DNA of 64,000 nucleotides from Grammothele lineata (taxonomy: Eukaryota > Basidiomycota > Agaricomycetes > Polyporales > Polyporaceae): positions 310,001-374,000 of the forward strand of contig NDFF03000382.1 in assembly GCA_002150815.3 (NCBI GenBank), read 5' to 3'. The notes beneath the pieces were generated by a model, which saw nothing but the letters and a program-made list of their open reading frames with translations, had not been told where the DNA came from and did not search any database. This document shows, in pieces, positions 1 through 12,400 of the stretch (the stretch's first letter is position 1; each line of letters opens with the position of its first letter). Both the position numbers and the translations under genes were made by a program.

Positions 1-705
1 GTAGCCAGGATGGAGCCACTGTTCTGTTGGACGCGTTCTCTCCCCTGCCTGTTGATCAATATCGCTGCCTGTTGATATGATCTTCCGATGGTCAACACAC
101 GAGGAGACGAATAATCCCCTATCTAAGTATGTCAGCCACAGCACTGACCGGTTCTTGGGACCTGCTTCTACTAAGTGAATTCGCCGTCTACCTGACTTCA
201 GGTGCCGTCCAGGATTCGAATATCGTGGCCGTTCACCCAATAATTCCCAGCGGGCGTTGACTTATCTGGCGTGCAGGTTCTGTCTCCCCAACCGATGCGC
301 TCTCACTAAGTATTTGCTGGGTACCTACCCGCATCCGAGACATCTGGTGGCGAGTTGTGGAAGTCGGATGCGCCTGTACGATCTGGCAGATTGAGAGTCG
401 GCGGAGGAGGAGGGCGAGTTGAGCGGATGCGCGCAAGGCCTAAGCGAGCGCTTGGGGATGACCTTGTAGGGAAGTCGTCCGTCCAATGGCACAAGGTGCT
501 CGTCTACGAGCGCCTTTCCTTGTCCAATGGCCAAATGCCTCTCTGCTAGGGCCTCCGTTATTCTCGAACGCCGTCCAATCGTGCAGAGAATTTGGCCCGT
601 ACCAAATCGTGTCCATGAGCCCCTTGGCGTCACCGCCTGTGCCACAGCGCTATGTTTTAAAGCCTCGTATTCGCGACGACGGCGGGCGTGCTCTTTACTC
701 TAGCC
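1..705. other. Intergenic / upstream region, no gene recognised
   Basis: No reading frame here shows a recognisable domain; the longest frames (about 60-106 codons, both strands) overlap each other and have no homology that I can see. The right end must hold the promoter and 5' UTR of the P-type ATPase gene that starts at 706. The left edge may contain the end of a neighbouring gene that I cannot identify. Confidence 0.5.
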
Positions 706-3700
706 ATGCCGCCCCTGTCCACCAGCCCCACCGACCTCGAGGCACAGCCTGAGAAGCCCTCCCGTTTCCCCCGCCATGTCACCATTGAAGAGCGTGAGCT
801 TGCTCCGCAGCCCTCGCGGCAGGGTGCGGAGATGGTACCCCGGTTTACGGGCGAGTTCCGCACGCTTAGTATTCACGTTGAGACGCACACTTCGCCTGTC
901 GACGCAGAGACTGGCGCAACTCGCAAAGCCGCTGTAAAAGGTGCATGATGTCCTTTAGTACGTTCGAGTGACATTTATGTTGACCACTGCTTTCCTGCCC
1001 TCCAGATCTCGCTTCGCTCGACTGGCACAAGATCAGCGTTGAGGACGTCCTCCAGCGGCTCAGCGTCTCCCCTCAATCGGGCCTCGATACCTCTCAAGCT
1101 CACCGTAGGATACAAGCCAACGGCAAGAATGCGATTACTCCGCCCAAGAACAACATGTTACGCAAAGTCGTCGAATGGGTACTGGGCGGGTTCGGAAGTC
1201 TGTTGCTCGCCGCCAGCATCGTCTGCTTCATCGCTTGGTGAGCTAGGCGTCTCGCACCGTTCTTACATCCTATGTATGCTAACCTAACTGTCCAGGAAAC
1301 CACTTGGCGAGCCGGCCCCTCAAGCGTCCAACTTGGCGCTTGCGGTCGTGCTTCTTATCGTGCTCCTGCTCCAGGCAGCGTTCAACGCATGGCAGGACTT
1401 CTCCACCTCTCGCGTCATGTCATCCATCAAAGGCATGCTGCCGTCGGACGTACTCACTCTCCGAGACGGCCACCAGACCAAAGTACCCGCGTCCGACCTC
1501 GTCACGGGCGACCTCGTCCATGTTTCTCTCGGTGAGAAGGTGCCAGCGGACTTGCGTCTCATTCAAGTCAGCAGCGATCTGCGATTCGACCGTAGTATCT
1601 TGACGGGAGAGGTGCGTTGTCTTATACGCGTTTCTGTGTTGCAACGCTCAATGTGCTTTTCGTGCAGAGCGAGCCTATCCCCGGTCGGGTTGATGCGACG
1701 GATCAGAATTTCCTGGAGGTCAGTATTTGTTTCCCCTCGACGAGGGCCTATACTGATAACAGTGTTCAAGTAGACCAAGAACATCGCTCTTCAAGGAACG
1801 CACTGTGTTAGCGGTTCTGGCATGGGTGTTGTCATCCAAACTGGCGACAATACGGTCTTGTAAGTGGTCACTGTCAATCTTTTCTGAGAAGATATTCACA
1901 ATCAGCTTACAGCGGACGCATCGCGAAGCTCTCCACCATGGAGGCCTCACGCATGACCACCCTTCAAAGAGAGATTCTGTACTTCGTTTTGGTCATTGCG
2001 AGTCTCGCAACTGCTGTTGCCGTACTGATCGTCATTCTGTGGGCCGCATGGTACGCTGATCTATCTACGTTGTATGCGCCAATCTGATCGCAGTCTATTC
2101 AGGCTGCGGCGTGATCATCCTTCGTACATTAACGTCCCTACACTTCTCATCGATGTGGTGTCGGTCATGGGTGAGCAACGGTATACTCCATGTTGGACGT
2201 TACTTAACCCCAGGCTCCTCAGTGGCATTCATTCCTGAGGGATTGTGAGTATTATGTGCGGCTCCGCATGTACGCCATGAGTTGAGAGCTGGCTTTATTC
2301 AGGCCCGTTGCTGTTACCCTCTCTCTTGCCAAGGTTGCTAATACGTTAAGCAAGCACAAGGTTCTTTGCAAGTAAGTTCACGATGGTTTACTTTCCTTGG
2401 CTAAAACTGATCTTGTGTACAAGATCCTTGTCAATCGTAGAGACGCTTGGATCTGTGAATGTACTTTGCTCTGTGAGCTTCTAGACTACCGGCAGGAATC
2501 TACCGCGCTAACTCGCACATATGCAGGACAAAACCGGCACTCTCACTCAAAACAAGATGCACGTGGTAAACGTGGCGGTTGACGACATGGTCTTTGAGTC
2601 TTCGGCGTTCGACGGAGTCCTCAAAGATGCCAGTCACGAGATTGCAGCGAACCTTTCGCAGCTCGCCGCTGTAGGTAGTATCTGCAACTCCGCCATGTTC
2701 GGTGCTGCGACAACCGATGGGACTACCAGGAGTATTGCAGGAGATGCCACAGGTCATTTATCTTCCTACTCTTATTCAACGTGAATCTCACACACCATTA
2801 TCAGATACCGCTATCCTCCGCTTCTCTAATGGCATCATCCCCGCAGTGCCTTTGCGTGAGAAGTGGCAGGAGATCTATAAGGTCAACTTCAACTCAAAGG
2901 TGGGACAATATGCATCAGTCGACCCTTCTTCGTTTCGCCAACGCTTTTTCAGAATAAATACATGCTCAAGCTTTGCAAGTCTACCGAGCCTGCTCCCAGT
3001 TCTCCTATCGCTCCATGGGACGCCTTCAAAGCTTCCGATCTTCTTCTCCTAGTGAAGGGCGCTCCTGAGGTTCTACTCTCGCGCTGCAAGTTTGTCCTCA
3101 ACCCCGCGGGTGGGGAGCCTATATCACTTTCGCCCCCCGTTCTGGAGAGGATCTCGCGCGTTCAGGAACAATGGGCTCGTGACGGCCAGCGTGTATTGCT
3201 CTTGGCGCGCCGTGTCGTTCAAGAGCACGAGATTCCCAAGGACGCCGACCCGTCGACGGAGGAGTACGCGGAACTCGTCGATTTACTCCGCGACAACCTC
3301 ATCATTGTGGGTCTCGTCGGCCTTATCGATCCATTGAAGCCCAGTATACCGGACGTGGTGAAGACCTGTAGGAGTGCCGGCATCCGCTTCTTCGTTGTCA
3401 CCGGTAAGTGCAAAGTCAGTCAACGAGACAGATGACTGTAATATAGCGCTCTCTACAGGTGATCACCCTACCACGGCTGTGGCGATTGCTGCGCAGGCCG
3501 GGATCATCAGCCGTGTCGATACCATCCACCGCCTCGCCGACCTCGCCACGAGCTCCAAGGAAGAACTAGCGCCGGCGCCCATACCTGCGCCTGGTGAGAA
3601 GCAGGGCATCGTTCTTACTGGACCGGAACTCGAGAAACTGGACAACGGACAAGTCGATAGATTGTGTCAATACGAAGAGATTGTCTTCGCACGCACTACT

Positions 3701-5125
3701 CCAGAGCAGAAGCTGCGGATCGTACACGAGTTCAAGCGGAGGGAGTGTGTCGTTGCGATGACCGGCGATGGTGTTAACGATGCGCCGTCGTTGAAGGCAG
3801 CGGATTGTGAGCTGTCCATGCATGGTCATCTGATCCCCTGAAGCTGACTAGGGGATAGGTGGCATCGCTATGGGCGAGGGTTCCGATGTTGCTCGTGAAG
3901 CCGCCGACATGGTCCTCCTCGACGATTTCTCTGCCATCGTTGTCGCCTTGGAATACGGTGAGCCCGAACGTAGTAACCACTTCGACTTTTCGCTCACGTG
4001 GCATTTCTAGGTCGACTCGTGTATGACAACTTGAAGAAGACCGTTCTCTACTTGCTCCCTGCTGGCAGGTACGAGACAGCCTCTCCCGACATTATACTTG
4101 CGTCCATTTAATCAGCGTGTTGCAAGTTTCTCCGAGTTGATGCCAATTTTGCTCAACGTCCTCATCGGCGTTCCTCAGATGCTCAGTAACATTCAGTACG
4201 TTGTTTACCTTTCTTACCATGGCCCACGCCGACTCAGCTACCTGCTGCAAATACAGGATGATCTTGATTTGTGTCGCGGTACGTCGATTAGAGGCCAGGC
4301 ATGTGTACACATACTTAATCCGGTATAGACGGACGTCCTTCCCGCTCTGAGCCTCTGTCTTGAGAAGCCCGAGAGCGGTCTCCTCGAGCGGCCGCCGCGC
4401 AATGTCAAGACTGAGCGTCTGGCTGATTGGAAGTTACTCCTCCACGCCTACGGTTTCCTTGGCGTCATCGAGTCTCTTTGTGCTATGTCCATGTACGTTG
4501 TCATCTTGACATGCCACTCAGCCTATGCTAATTTCCCGTTGGTGAATAGGTCGTTCTGGTATCTTCAACGCAATGGCGTTCCCTTCTCTAGCCTCGCGCT
4601 TGGATTCGGAGACTGGCCCTCACTTGACAACGAGCTCTTGTTCAAGGCTCAGAGCGTTTACTTCTTTACGCTTGTGTTGATGCAATGGGGGTAAGTTGCC
4701 ATTGCCTTGGCCTTGTTCCAGTGACTTATGCTTCTTGATCCAGTAACCTGTTCGCTACTCGTGGCCGAAAACTTAGCATTTTGCAACACACCCCGTTGTC
4801 AAATCCGTCCACATTCGTCGCCGCAGCGTTGGCACTCTGCATTGGTATCTTCTTCCATTACGTCCCATGGTTGTAAGTAGATCTTCCACTTTCGTGAGTA
4901 GTTCCCGTTACTCATGATGCCGTACAGCCAAACGGTGTTCCAGACGCGTCCTATACCCGTAGAATTCTTCTTCATCCCTATCACCTTTGGTCTGGGTCTT
5001 CTCATGTGAGCGTCTCTCGTTTTATTCTTTTATATTTCCTAATGTCATCCTGCAGTATGGATGAGATCCGTAAGATGCTCGTTCGGCAGTTTCCGAGGAG
5101 CATCGTCGCAAAGCTTGCATGGTGA
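706..5125 (+). CDS. P-type cation ATPase, type IIC-like (Na,K-ATPase alpha-like)
   Basis: A membrane ion pump of roughly 1,100 residues in many short exons. The start is the ATG at 706 (MPPLSTSPTD); an in-frame GTG 18 bases upstream is not used. Seen in order: cytosolic N-terminus; LTGESEP actuator motif (split by an intron near 1612-1670); TM4 PEGL (about 2238); phosphorylation motif CSDKTGTLTQNKM, whose Asp opens an exon at 2527; nucleotide-binding KGAPEVLL (about 3056); hinge MTGDGVNDAP (about 3759); then TM5-TM10. The N-terminal order and the sequence around DVAREAADMVLLDD resemble animal Na,K/H,K-ATPases, a class also known in some fungi, more than ENA or PMA pumps. TM5 reads SFSELMP and TM6 ICVATDVLPA, so some cation-ligand positions differ from Na,K-ATPase. 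No beta subunit is seen. Final exon ends KLAW-stop at 5125. Transported ion is not known. Confidence 0.88.
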
Positions 5126-5633
5126 ATGTGGGATCTACATAGCTTGTCTGCATCAGCCCTGGTTTAGAGACCCATTTGTAACAGATACTAGCAAGCGCAT
5201 ACCCTGCTCTTTAATTACATTGAAATCGATTACGCTGGTTCCACTTGGAAATTACTTACAACCTTCCAACTGTTACTGGCTCCTGGGGGTGAAACGATAT
5301 CTCGGCAAGACGCTTATCATTTCAAATGTCTGATGAGTAGTAACACTCGCGGAGCCTGATTGAATTTTGAAGATAGGAGTGTTTTGTGATATAGAAGAGA
5401 AGACCGATTTGTCCGACAGGGCAGTACTGGCAGGAGGAGGAGGAATCGTACGTAGGCGAGACGCGCTTTGAGTGTAGTAACGCGTATGCCACGTGACCGC
5501 GCCGTGGTTTGGTTCAAACAGTGTTGCCTATTTTGAGAGTATCACTTCGCCTGCTTCCCAACCTCTCCCGCCCTGCCTCCGGTCTCTCCGTGTGCCTCTA
5601 GTTCCCCCTTCCGTCTGAAGTTCATCTGCGTCG
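5126..5633. other. Intergenic region between ATPase and LIM gene
   Basis: About 500 bases carrying the 3' UTR of the ATPase gene and the promoter of the LIM-domain gene. The stretch from about 5130 to 5340 is less GC-rich than the flanks. No additional gene is seen on either strand. Confidence 0.5.
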
Positions 5634-8600
5634 ATGGGTTTCTGCAGGAGATGTGGTGACATCGTCGTCGGTCCCCGCTGTAAATGTGGCGGCACTTCGG
5701 TTGGTGCGTTCTTTGACTTATAATACCGCTCAGCTGTATCTTGAACCGGCTTGTAGCTCCTGTTGTAAAGTGGTCACAGGAGGATGGACAGCGACCTCAG
5801 GATCCTTGGTCTAAGACATACGTAACTCGAGACAGGTCTCCCACAAAGTCAGGCGCTGTTCAGAGTCTCCAGAGAACGTTCACGGGACAAGACACTAGTC
5901 CAATCCTTCCGTCCTCACCCACCTCTTCATCACCGACCAAACGCTTCCCTAGGCCCACAAATCAGAAACCATTGAATGTGTCCCTTGACAAGCGAGTCTC
6001 CGATCACATTGCCTCATCCACTTCTCACCCCCGGCCACCATCTCCTCTCAAGCATTCCACAACCGCACACGAGGATGATATATCGTCCGATGTGAATCCA
6101 GAGGAAGGCATATTGCCCAACCTGAACAGTGGTTCCAGGTTGGCGAAAGTGTATGGATCCGTGCTTCAACCTAAGGAAACCCTTTCTACATTCATCTGCG
6201 CGCTATGTTCTGCCCCGTTTCCCCCTGACGCGACTATATACCCCGACCCCACCTCTATCCGCCCCGGACTCCCCATTGAAGACGTAGGTTCCGGCTCCCG
6301 ATTTCTTTGCCGTCCGTGCTTCACAGCCAACGGCGGATCCAAGGGGGATTGCCCAACCTGTGGAAAACCGGTCCTCATTCTGAAGAGCGAAGGTGGATTT
6401 GTAGAAGCTAGCGGCAAGGTCTGGCACAAGCGCTGCTTCTGCTGCGAAGGATGTTTCAAGAATATTGGTGACCGTCCTATGGTGGATCTCCTCGGTCGTC
6501 CAAGCTGCGCCGATTGCTTCGAAAATTGTCTCAAGCGTCCTTCCAGTAATACCCCTCGCAAAGCTAGAGACATGGATAATTTCGACGAGCGCAGTAACCT
6601 TGGTGGGACAAAGCGGACCAGCAAGAGTCGTGAAGGTAGTCCTGCACTCGAGGAACTCGAGTTGAGGTTGGGTATCAGGAGCCGTGAAAATACCCCTGTG
6701 AAAGACAACAGAGGGGGGCGGTTCTTAAATTATGGTTCCAACCCTTCCACGCAGACATCTACTTCCCCTCCCTGTGTCCAGAGTCATCCGTCAAAGCGCT
6801 ATTCAACAGTGGAATCTAGTCCTACGCCAGAGCGACTCTCGTCTAGGACGAGGGCATACTCAACCGTCAGTGCCGGGTCTCCTGCCCTCCGTGACGCTTT
6901 GTCACGTCATCAAAGTCCAGACGTTGATCAGTCGGGCGATGGAAGTCCCGTCGCACGACGGACCTACACCAGACTTCGGTCACCTGAGCTGGACAACAAC
7001 GATAGGTCACCCATTTCGTCAAGGCTGACAGGATCTGGGAGCCCTCGTTACGGCAGTCCTGTAGCACGGCAACCGACCGCAGATGCGATTGAAGAGATGA
7101 AGCAGCGGTTCCTCAGACAGGCGTCTCCAGGCCCACCATCTAATCCTGGGCAGCCCTCAGTTCCTTCCCAGCCTACGACCCCTACTCGTCGAGAACGGCG
7201 GTCACGATCAAGGCCGCGTTCTAGTGGCGCCCTCTCACCATCTACTTATGATGACCTTTCATCGCTGAGTGGTCCCTCATTCTCTTCTCCTAGCGCACAG
7301 CGCCTTCGAATTCGTCGGGACGATACGGGGGGTACGGAGTATGTTCGTCGGAATATCACTGGTGGTACGGACTATGCTCGCCGTGATGTAACGGGCGACT
7401 ACTTGGTCCGCGGCACCACTGGGACGACAGTTCAGGTCTGTCATGACTCAACAGGAAACGCGGACTATGCTCGTCGTGATACAACTGGTGATTCTGCTTA
7501 CACCCTCAGGCGAGACCGAACGGGCGATGCGGAGGTCGAGTCCCTACTTGGGTCATTCCCTACGGTGCCAACCGGTGACCTCATCGACTTGAGTTCAGAC
7601 ACATCGATGATTAGCGTGGTTTCCCAATCCACCGGCAATGGTCCTTCGTCGCGTATTCCTCGTCCTGCACGCGAAGTCAGCACTCCAGAGGCCAGTCGTG
7701 TCGGGCTCGGCATAAGCATAGGCTTACGCAAGAGTGACTCTCGAACCTCTCTCGCCACCGACTTCTCATCCATTCCCCCCACTCCTGACCTCGCTGCCGA
7801 TCTCTCGGACGCGGCGACTCAATCCAGTGGTCCATCTACCCCTCCGTCCCTGAGTCCCCCCTCCCGTCGAACTCGCGCAGAGGCTGACAAGAGCACTGGC
7901 AGCCCTGCCAAATCTGAAGCGACAACTCCGACGCCAAGGTCCCGAACGTTGCCTCACGATATTACCATCCCGTCACCTCTCCCTCCCGATTCACGATGTT
8001 CGAAGTGTAACCTCCCCCTATTTAGCAGAAAGGACGGTGGAAAGTTTGTCACTGTACCCGAGCTCCCATCAAGCTCGGGGGTTCCTCCCAAGACGTATCA
8101 TAGTTCCTGTTTCCGATGCACGGTGTGCAACGGTTTGTTCGAGGACAAGAACGATGGTCATGCTGTCTTCGTTCGCGGGCCGACTGGCATTTGCCATACG
8201 GAGGTCGGTCATTAGTGCAATTCATTAATGAGCGCCGTAAATACTCACGTCTGTCCCCAGTGCGCCCCACCAGAACGAACTATTGTGCGATCCTACCCTG
8301 TCCAGACGCCGGGCAAGACGGCGCCACTTTCTAGCTCCCGCTCGTCGCCGAAGATATCGACTATGACTGCCACGTATCACGCGAGCACGAGCCGCTACGA
8401 AGCTCCGCCGAAGACGGCACCGCCCGTGCAACAGTCGTTCGCTTTCCCTCAGCCACGTTTCGGTAGCTCTTCAGCATGCCCCGGCTGCCACAAAGCCGTG
8501 TCACCCATGGAGCGAGGTGTTGTGCCGGGACCGCAGGGCTCACGTTGGCACGCGGCGTGCCTCGTCTGCGGTGGCAAGGAGGCTAAAGGCCGTCGCAAGG

Positions 8601-9126
8601 AGGAAGGCCGGCAAGGATGTGGCAAGAAGCTTGATAGTGCTGCCAAGACGGATAAGGATGGCGGGGTGTGGTGCCGCGAATGTTTGGTGAGCCTATGTCC
8701 ACATCTTCTCACTCTCTGAACTAACGCGCTCTCTAGCTTATGGTTCCCACGGCGTACCGCGGCTCGCCTTCCCCCACGCGCACAACGCCTCTCGTGCCAT
8801 CGTATACGGGGAACAAGAGCACCGTTAGCGAACTCGCTCCCCAATTCACTGGCACCACAACGCTTGCCCGCCAATTCACAGGCATTGGCGGCGGCTCCGA
8901 CCCTGGATTGCTTCGGCAGCTCACTGGGGGCGGGATCAGCCCCACTCGCCAACTGTCGTCCGTTCCAATGAAAACGCATGATGGACCCCGTCCTGGTGCG
9001 GGTCGGTACCCGCGTCCCAAGTCAGCCATCGGATACGCGGCACGTACAAAGAGCGAGGGCGGAGAAAGTCGAGGCATGTTCCTAGTGAGACAGCTAACTG
9101 GGGGGAAGAGCAAGGAGTTTGTGTAA
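5634..9126 (+). CDS. LIM-domain protein, paxillin-like (Pxl1-type)
   Basis: Four exons (5634-5703, 5757-8203, 8261-8686, 8737-9126) join in frame to 1,110 residues. The N-terminus has a small Cys cluster (CRRCG...CKCGG, residues 4-20) like a zinc knuckle. A LIM zinc finger at about 170-260 (CALC...WHKRCFCCEGC...CADCF), a second at about 770-840 (CSKCNLPLF...YHSSCFRCTVC) and a looser third at about 911-981 (CPGCHKAV...WHAACLVCGG...CRECL) are separated by long Ser/Pro-rich, probably disordered linkers. LIM proteins of this layout in fungi (Pxl1) act as adaptors at polarity and cytokinesis sites; that role is inferred. Odd features: seven tandem units of a DxTG(D/G)xxYxRR motif at about 544-615, and a C-terminal tail with RQLTG/QFTG repeats at about 1000-1105. 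No RhoGAP domain is present, which argues against Rga1-type proteins. Confidence 0.85.
7318..7540 (+). repeat. Coding tandem repeat, seven xTG units in LIM protein
   Basis: Within exon 2 of the LIM gene the translation shows seven consecutive units of about 9-12 residues, each with the pattern (D/N/G)xTG followed by acidic or small residues, a Tyr and an Arg pair: DDTGG, NITGG, DVTGD, GTTGT, DSTGN, DTTGD, DRTGD. The DNA units (for example tatgctcgtcgtgat) are similar but not identical, so the array is old enough to have diverged. Confidence 0.8.
8800..9105 (+). repeat. Coding repeat, YTG/QFTG/QLTG units in C-terminal tail of LIM protein
   Basis: The last exon of the LIM gene encodes spaced TG motifs: SYTGNK, PQFTGTT, RQFTGIG, RQLTGGG, RQLSS and RQLTGGK. 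Spacing is irregular (10-50 residues). Each is usually preceded by Arg-Gln, which suggests a repeated short linear motif rather than a folded domain. Confidence 0.7.
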
Positions 9127-9475
9127 AGAAGTTTCTGAATGAACACCGGAGACGTCTGGATTCTGTATCTACTGCTACGTTTTACCCCATGGACTAGATT
9201 GTGTTCTCAATGTTTGTTCCGGCGCAGTCGTGCTTCGCTCACGCTTTCCATTACTTGCTCAATCTCTGATTCTTGCATGAACTTTTCCCAGCTATTTGGT
9301 CTTAGGTACACGCAATGCGCGTTTGTATAACGACAGTAATGCTGCTCTCGAAGACAGTGGAAAACAATCTTGATTAAGGGGTATACCCGAGCGCTCTCGT
9401 GAACTGTTCGGAAATATAAAAGAAGGTATGCTGTACGCTAGGTAGCTCGCTCAACACCCAGCGTTCTGTGAGCGT
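9127..9475. other. Convergent 3' region
   Basis: About 350 bases between the stop codons of the LIM gene (+) and the GH3 gene (-). It should hold both 3' UTRs. No further gene or structured RNA is recognised. Confidence 0.5.
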
Positions 9476-12400
9476 TCAGTTGACAATACTGCCCTTCAGC
9501 TTGATGTTGCGACTGCTCGCGCCGACGGAGAGACCTGTCGTGCCCTTCGCGACCTGCCAACTCTGCGAGATGACGTCCCAGTAGGAGAAGTCGTAGCGCG
9601 AGAGGTCGAAGGTGACCGTCTTGGACTCGCCCGGCGCGAGGTAGACGGCGTCAAAGCCTTTCAGGTTGAGCGGTGCCTGCGCAGCCGAGGCGGGAGGGGT
9701 CGTGTACAGCTGCGGGATCTCCGTGCCCGCCCGGGAACCGGTGTTAGTGAGCGTGAAGGAAACGGTGACAACGGAATCGTGGAGCCTGCACGAGCAACGC
9801 CGATGAGAACGGTCATATATCACGACAAAAGGAAGGCTGACCAAGGGTCGAGGGCGGATCCAGGGCCAATAGCCTGGCGTGTGCCACCAGCCGTAGAGCC
9901 GCTAACCTTGAGGTTCGAGTACGAGAATGTGGTGTACGAAAGGCCGTAACCGAACTCGAAGCGAGGCTCGATGTTGTTCTGAGGGGAAGGAAGATAGTCA
10001 GAGTGGGGCACGACGTAGCTTGGAACGCCAGTATTCACCGCATCAAAATGACGGTAGTCGATGTAAATGCCCTCCGAGTACGGGATCTGCACGGTCTCAG
10101 TACCGGTGTAGGTGACACGGGCAGAGTAGTCGGTCTCGGCTTTGGCAATCGTGAAGGGAAGGCGGCCACTGGGGTTGACGTCACCGTAGAGAATGTCTGT
10201 GATGGCGTTGCCTGCCTCCTGACCGGGAACGCCTGCCCAAATCTGACGAACATCTCGTTCAGTGTACTTGTGGTTTATGTTACTCCTAAGCTGGACTCAC
10301 CACACCGGTCACTGCAAGCAAGCGATTTAGCATTATATCGTGAGCATGAATACTTGCAGCACTAACCATTAGGGTTCTCGATCCAAGCGTCCATAATGAT
10401 CGGTCCGACGGTATTAGCAATGACGATCGTGTTGTTGCAGACTGCAGCGACCTTCTCGACGAGCGTGTCCTACGAACAACACAAGTGAGCCGACTTTATG
10501 TCATTATCTGAGGTGTTAGAGTCAAGCTTACTCCGCTATGCCATGCAAGGAGGTCGTTACGGTCGCCCGCATTGCCTTCAACAGTGTATTGGGCCTCGCT
10601 GCGCGCTTCATGAGCAAGGCATAATGCTATGACTTTGCCTTGTTAGAATATACGCACCCGCTGTCAGCCGTGATAAAAACGAGCGCGACGTTCTTGCCCT
10701 TTGCTACGTTGGCAGCTGCACCGGCATCGTTGCTGACCGTCCACCAGTCGACGTCGGTGCCCTGCGCCTTCGCACGATCGGCAATGGGATCTTGGGGCTG
10801 TACAAGGTCTATTAGCCTCTCGTGCACGCAGTAACAACCTTGCGTTTAACACTTACCGCCACCAGATAGGGGAAGTTTGAAGTTCTACACAGAATGGGTA
10901 ACGATGCGGAAAAGCAGCAAGTAGCGCACTTACCCACTACCCCACCCGACGGCTAAGACACCGTCATTACAACTACGGTCGCTGCACCTAGTAGCAAGAC
11001 ATTGGAACAACTGGTAGCCGTTTAGGAGCATAAAAGCGTACTCATTTGGGCCGAGGATGGCGGGGCGTGCACCGCTACCGACGACAGCCATGGTCTTAGG
11101 CGCCTGGAGCGGCAGGACGTTGCCCGTGTTCTTCAAGAGCACGGCAGAGGCGGAACCGATTGTGCGAATCAAACTGCGCCCATACTGTTAGGTGTACACT
11201 GGAAGGGTGTGGACTTCAGAGACAACGTACGATGCGTGATCTCCCTGAACGTCGACGTGCGAACCGAGGAAGCTGATCCACGAGTTGAAGTTGGTGTCGG
11301 GGTAGCCAGAATCTTGGCCCATGAGGTACCAGCCAGCCAGAATGCGCGTGGCCATATCCTAACAATAAGCCTTTTAGCACTTGTACCTCGAAAGGAGGAT
11401 TACTAGTCCCTACATCAAGACGGGCTTGCGAGACATTGCCGGTCTTCACGGCGTTCACGAGGTTGCTCCCGAAGTAGCTGGGATGAAGGTTCAAGATCGG
11501 CTCTGGGTGCGAGGCTTTTATCCGGTTTACTTACGAGCTGAACGAAGCGAAGAACTCGTCCCCGGGCATCGTCATCTAGCGCCGTGTCAGTAAATAACTC
11601 GATACGCTGAGTAGGTGAGCTTACATCAAGACCGCCATTGGCAGCAGCAACCGTGGAGTGAGTCGCATACCAGTCTATGAGTGTGTCAGCTGTCCGGAGC
11701 GTTTGTCTATAGCTAACATAAAGCCTCACCGGACATGACATCTGGGATAAACTCATTAGCATCAAAAACCCGAGGGCAAAATAAAAGGACGGTGCCTCAC
11801 ATCCTTGGAATCCAAGCTCACCGCGGAGAATACCGTTCACCGCAGCATCATTCTCACACGCATATGTTCCATTGACTAAGTTATGGTCTGCGTGAGCTTT
11901 TTCCCAACGAGAATGTTGATAAATATAACTGACTCTGATCTGAGATACCGTCAGGTCGCGATCATTATACAGACAACACCATCTCATACGCACTGTAGCT
12001 GCACATCACGGATGCAACTTCGGCTTGCATGCTCCGGAGGAACTGCAAAAATGTGAGAGCCAATTCGACCTGCAACTGGAGATACTCACTGGATGCACGT
12101 AAATCTCGTGTTGCTATATGGTTATGTGTTAGACAATGTACTATACTGATTAATTGTTCGTCCTACCGTCCTGTGCGAGCCAGATTCAGCATACTGTGAC
12201 GCGTCAAGGAAACTAGAATGAGACATACTTGTCATCGACATTGGAGGAACTTGTCATGCGGAAGTGTTCCTGCTCGCTATGGGCCAAAAGTAAGACTTCT
12301 GAACGTCCTTCGACACACAACTTCTTTACTTGTTGATGAAGTGCTTCGCACAGGCCTGCACGCCCTGAGACTGAATGCCCACGATCATTTCGTACGCGAC

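Noticed and set aside
195..235. ggattcgaata word resembling a tRNA T-loop
   Set aside because: No acceptor stem or anticodon arm can be paired around it.
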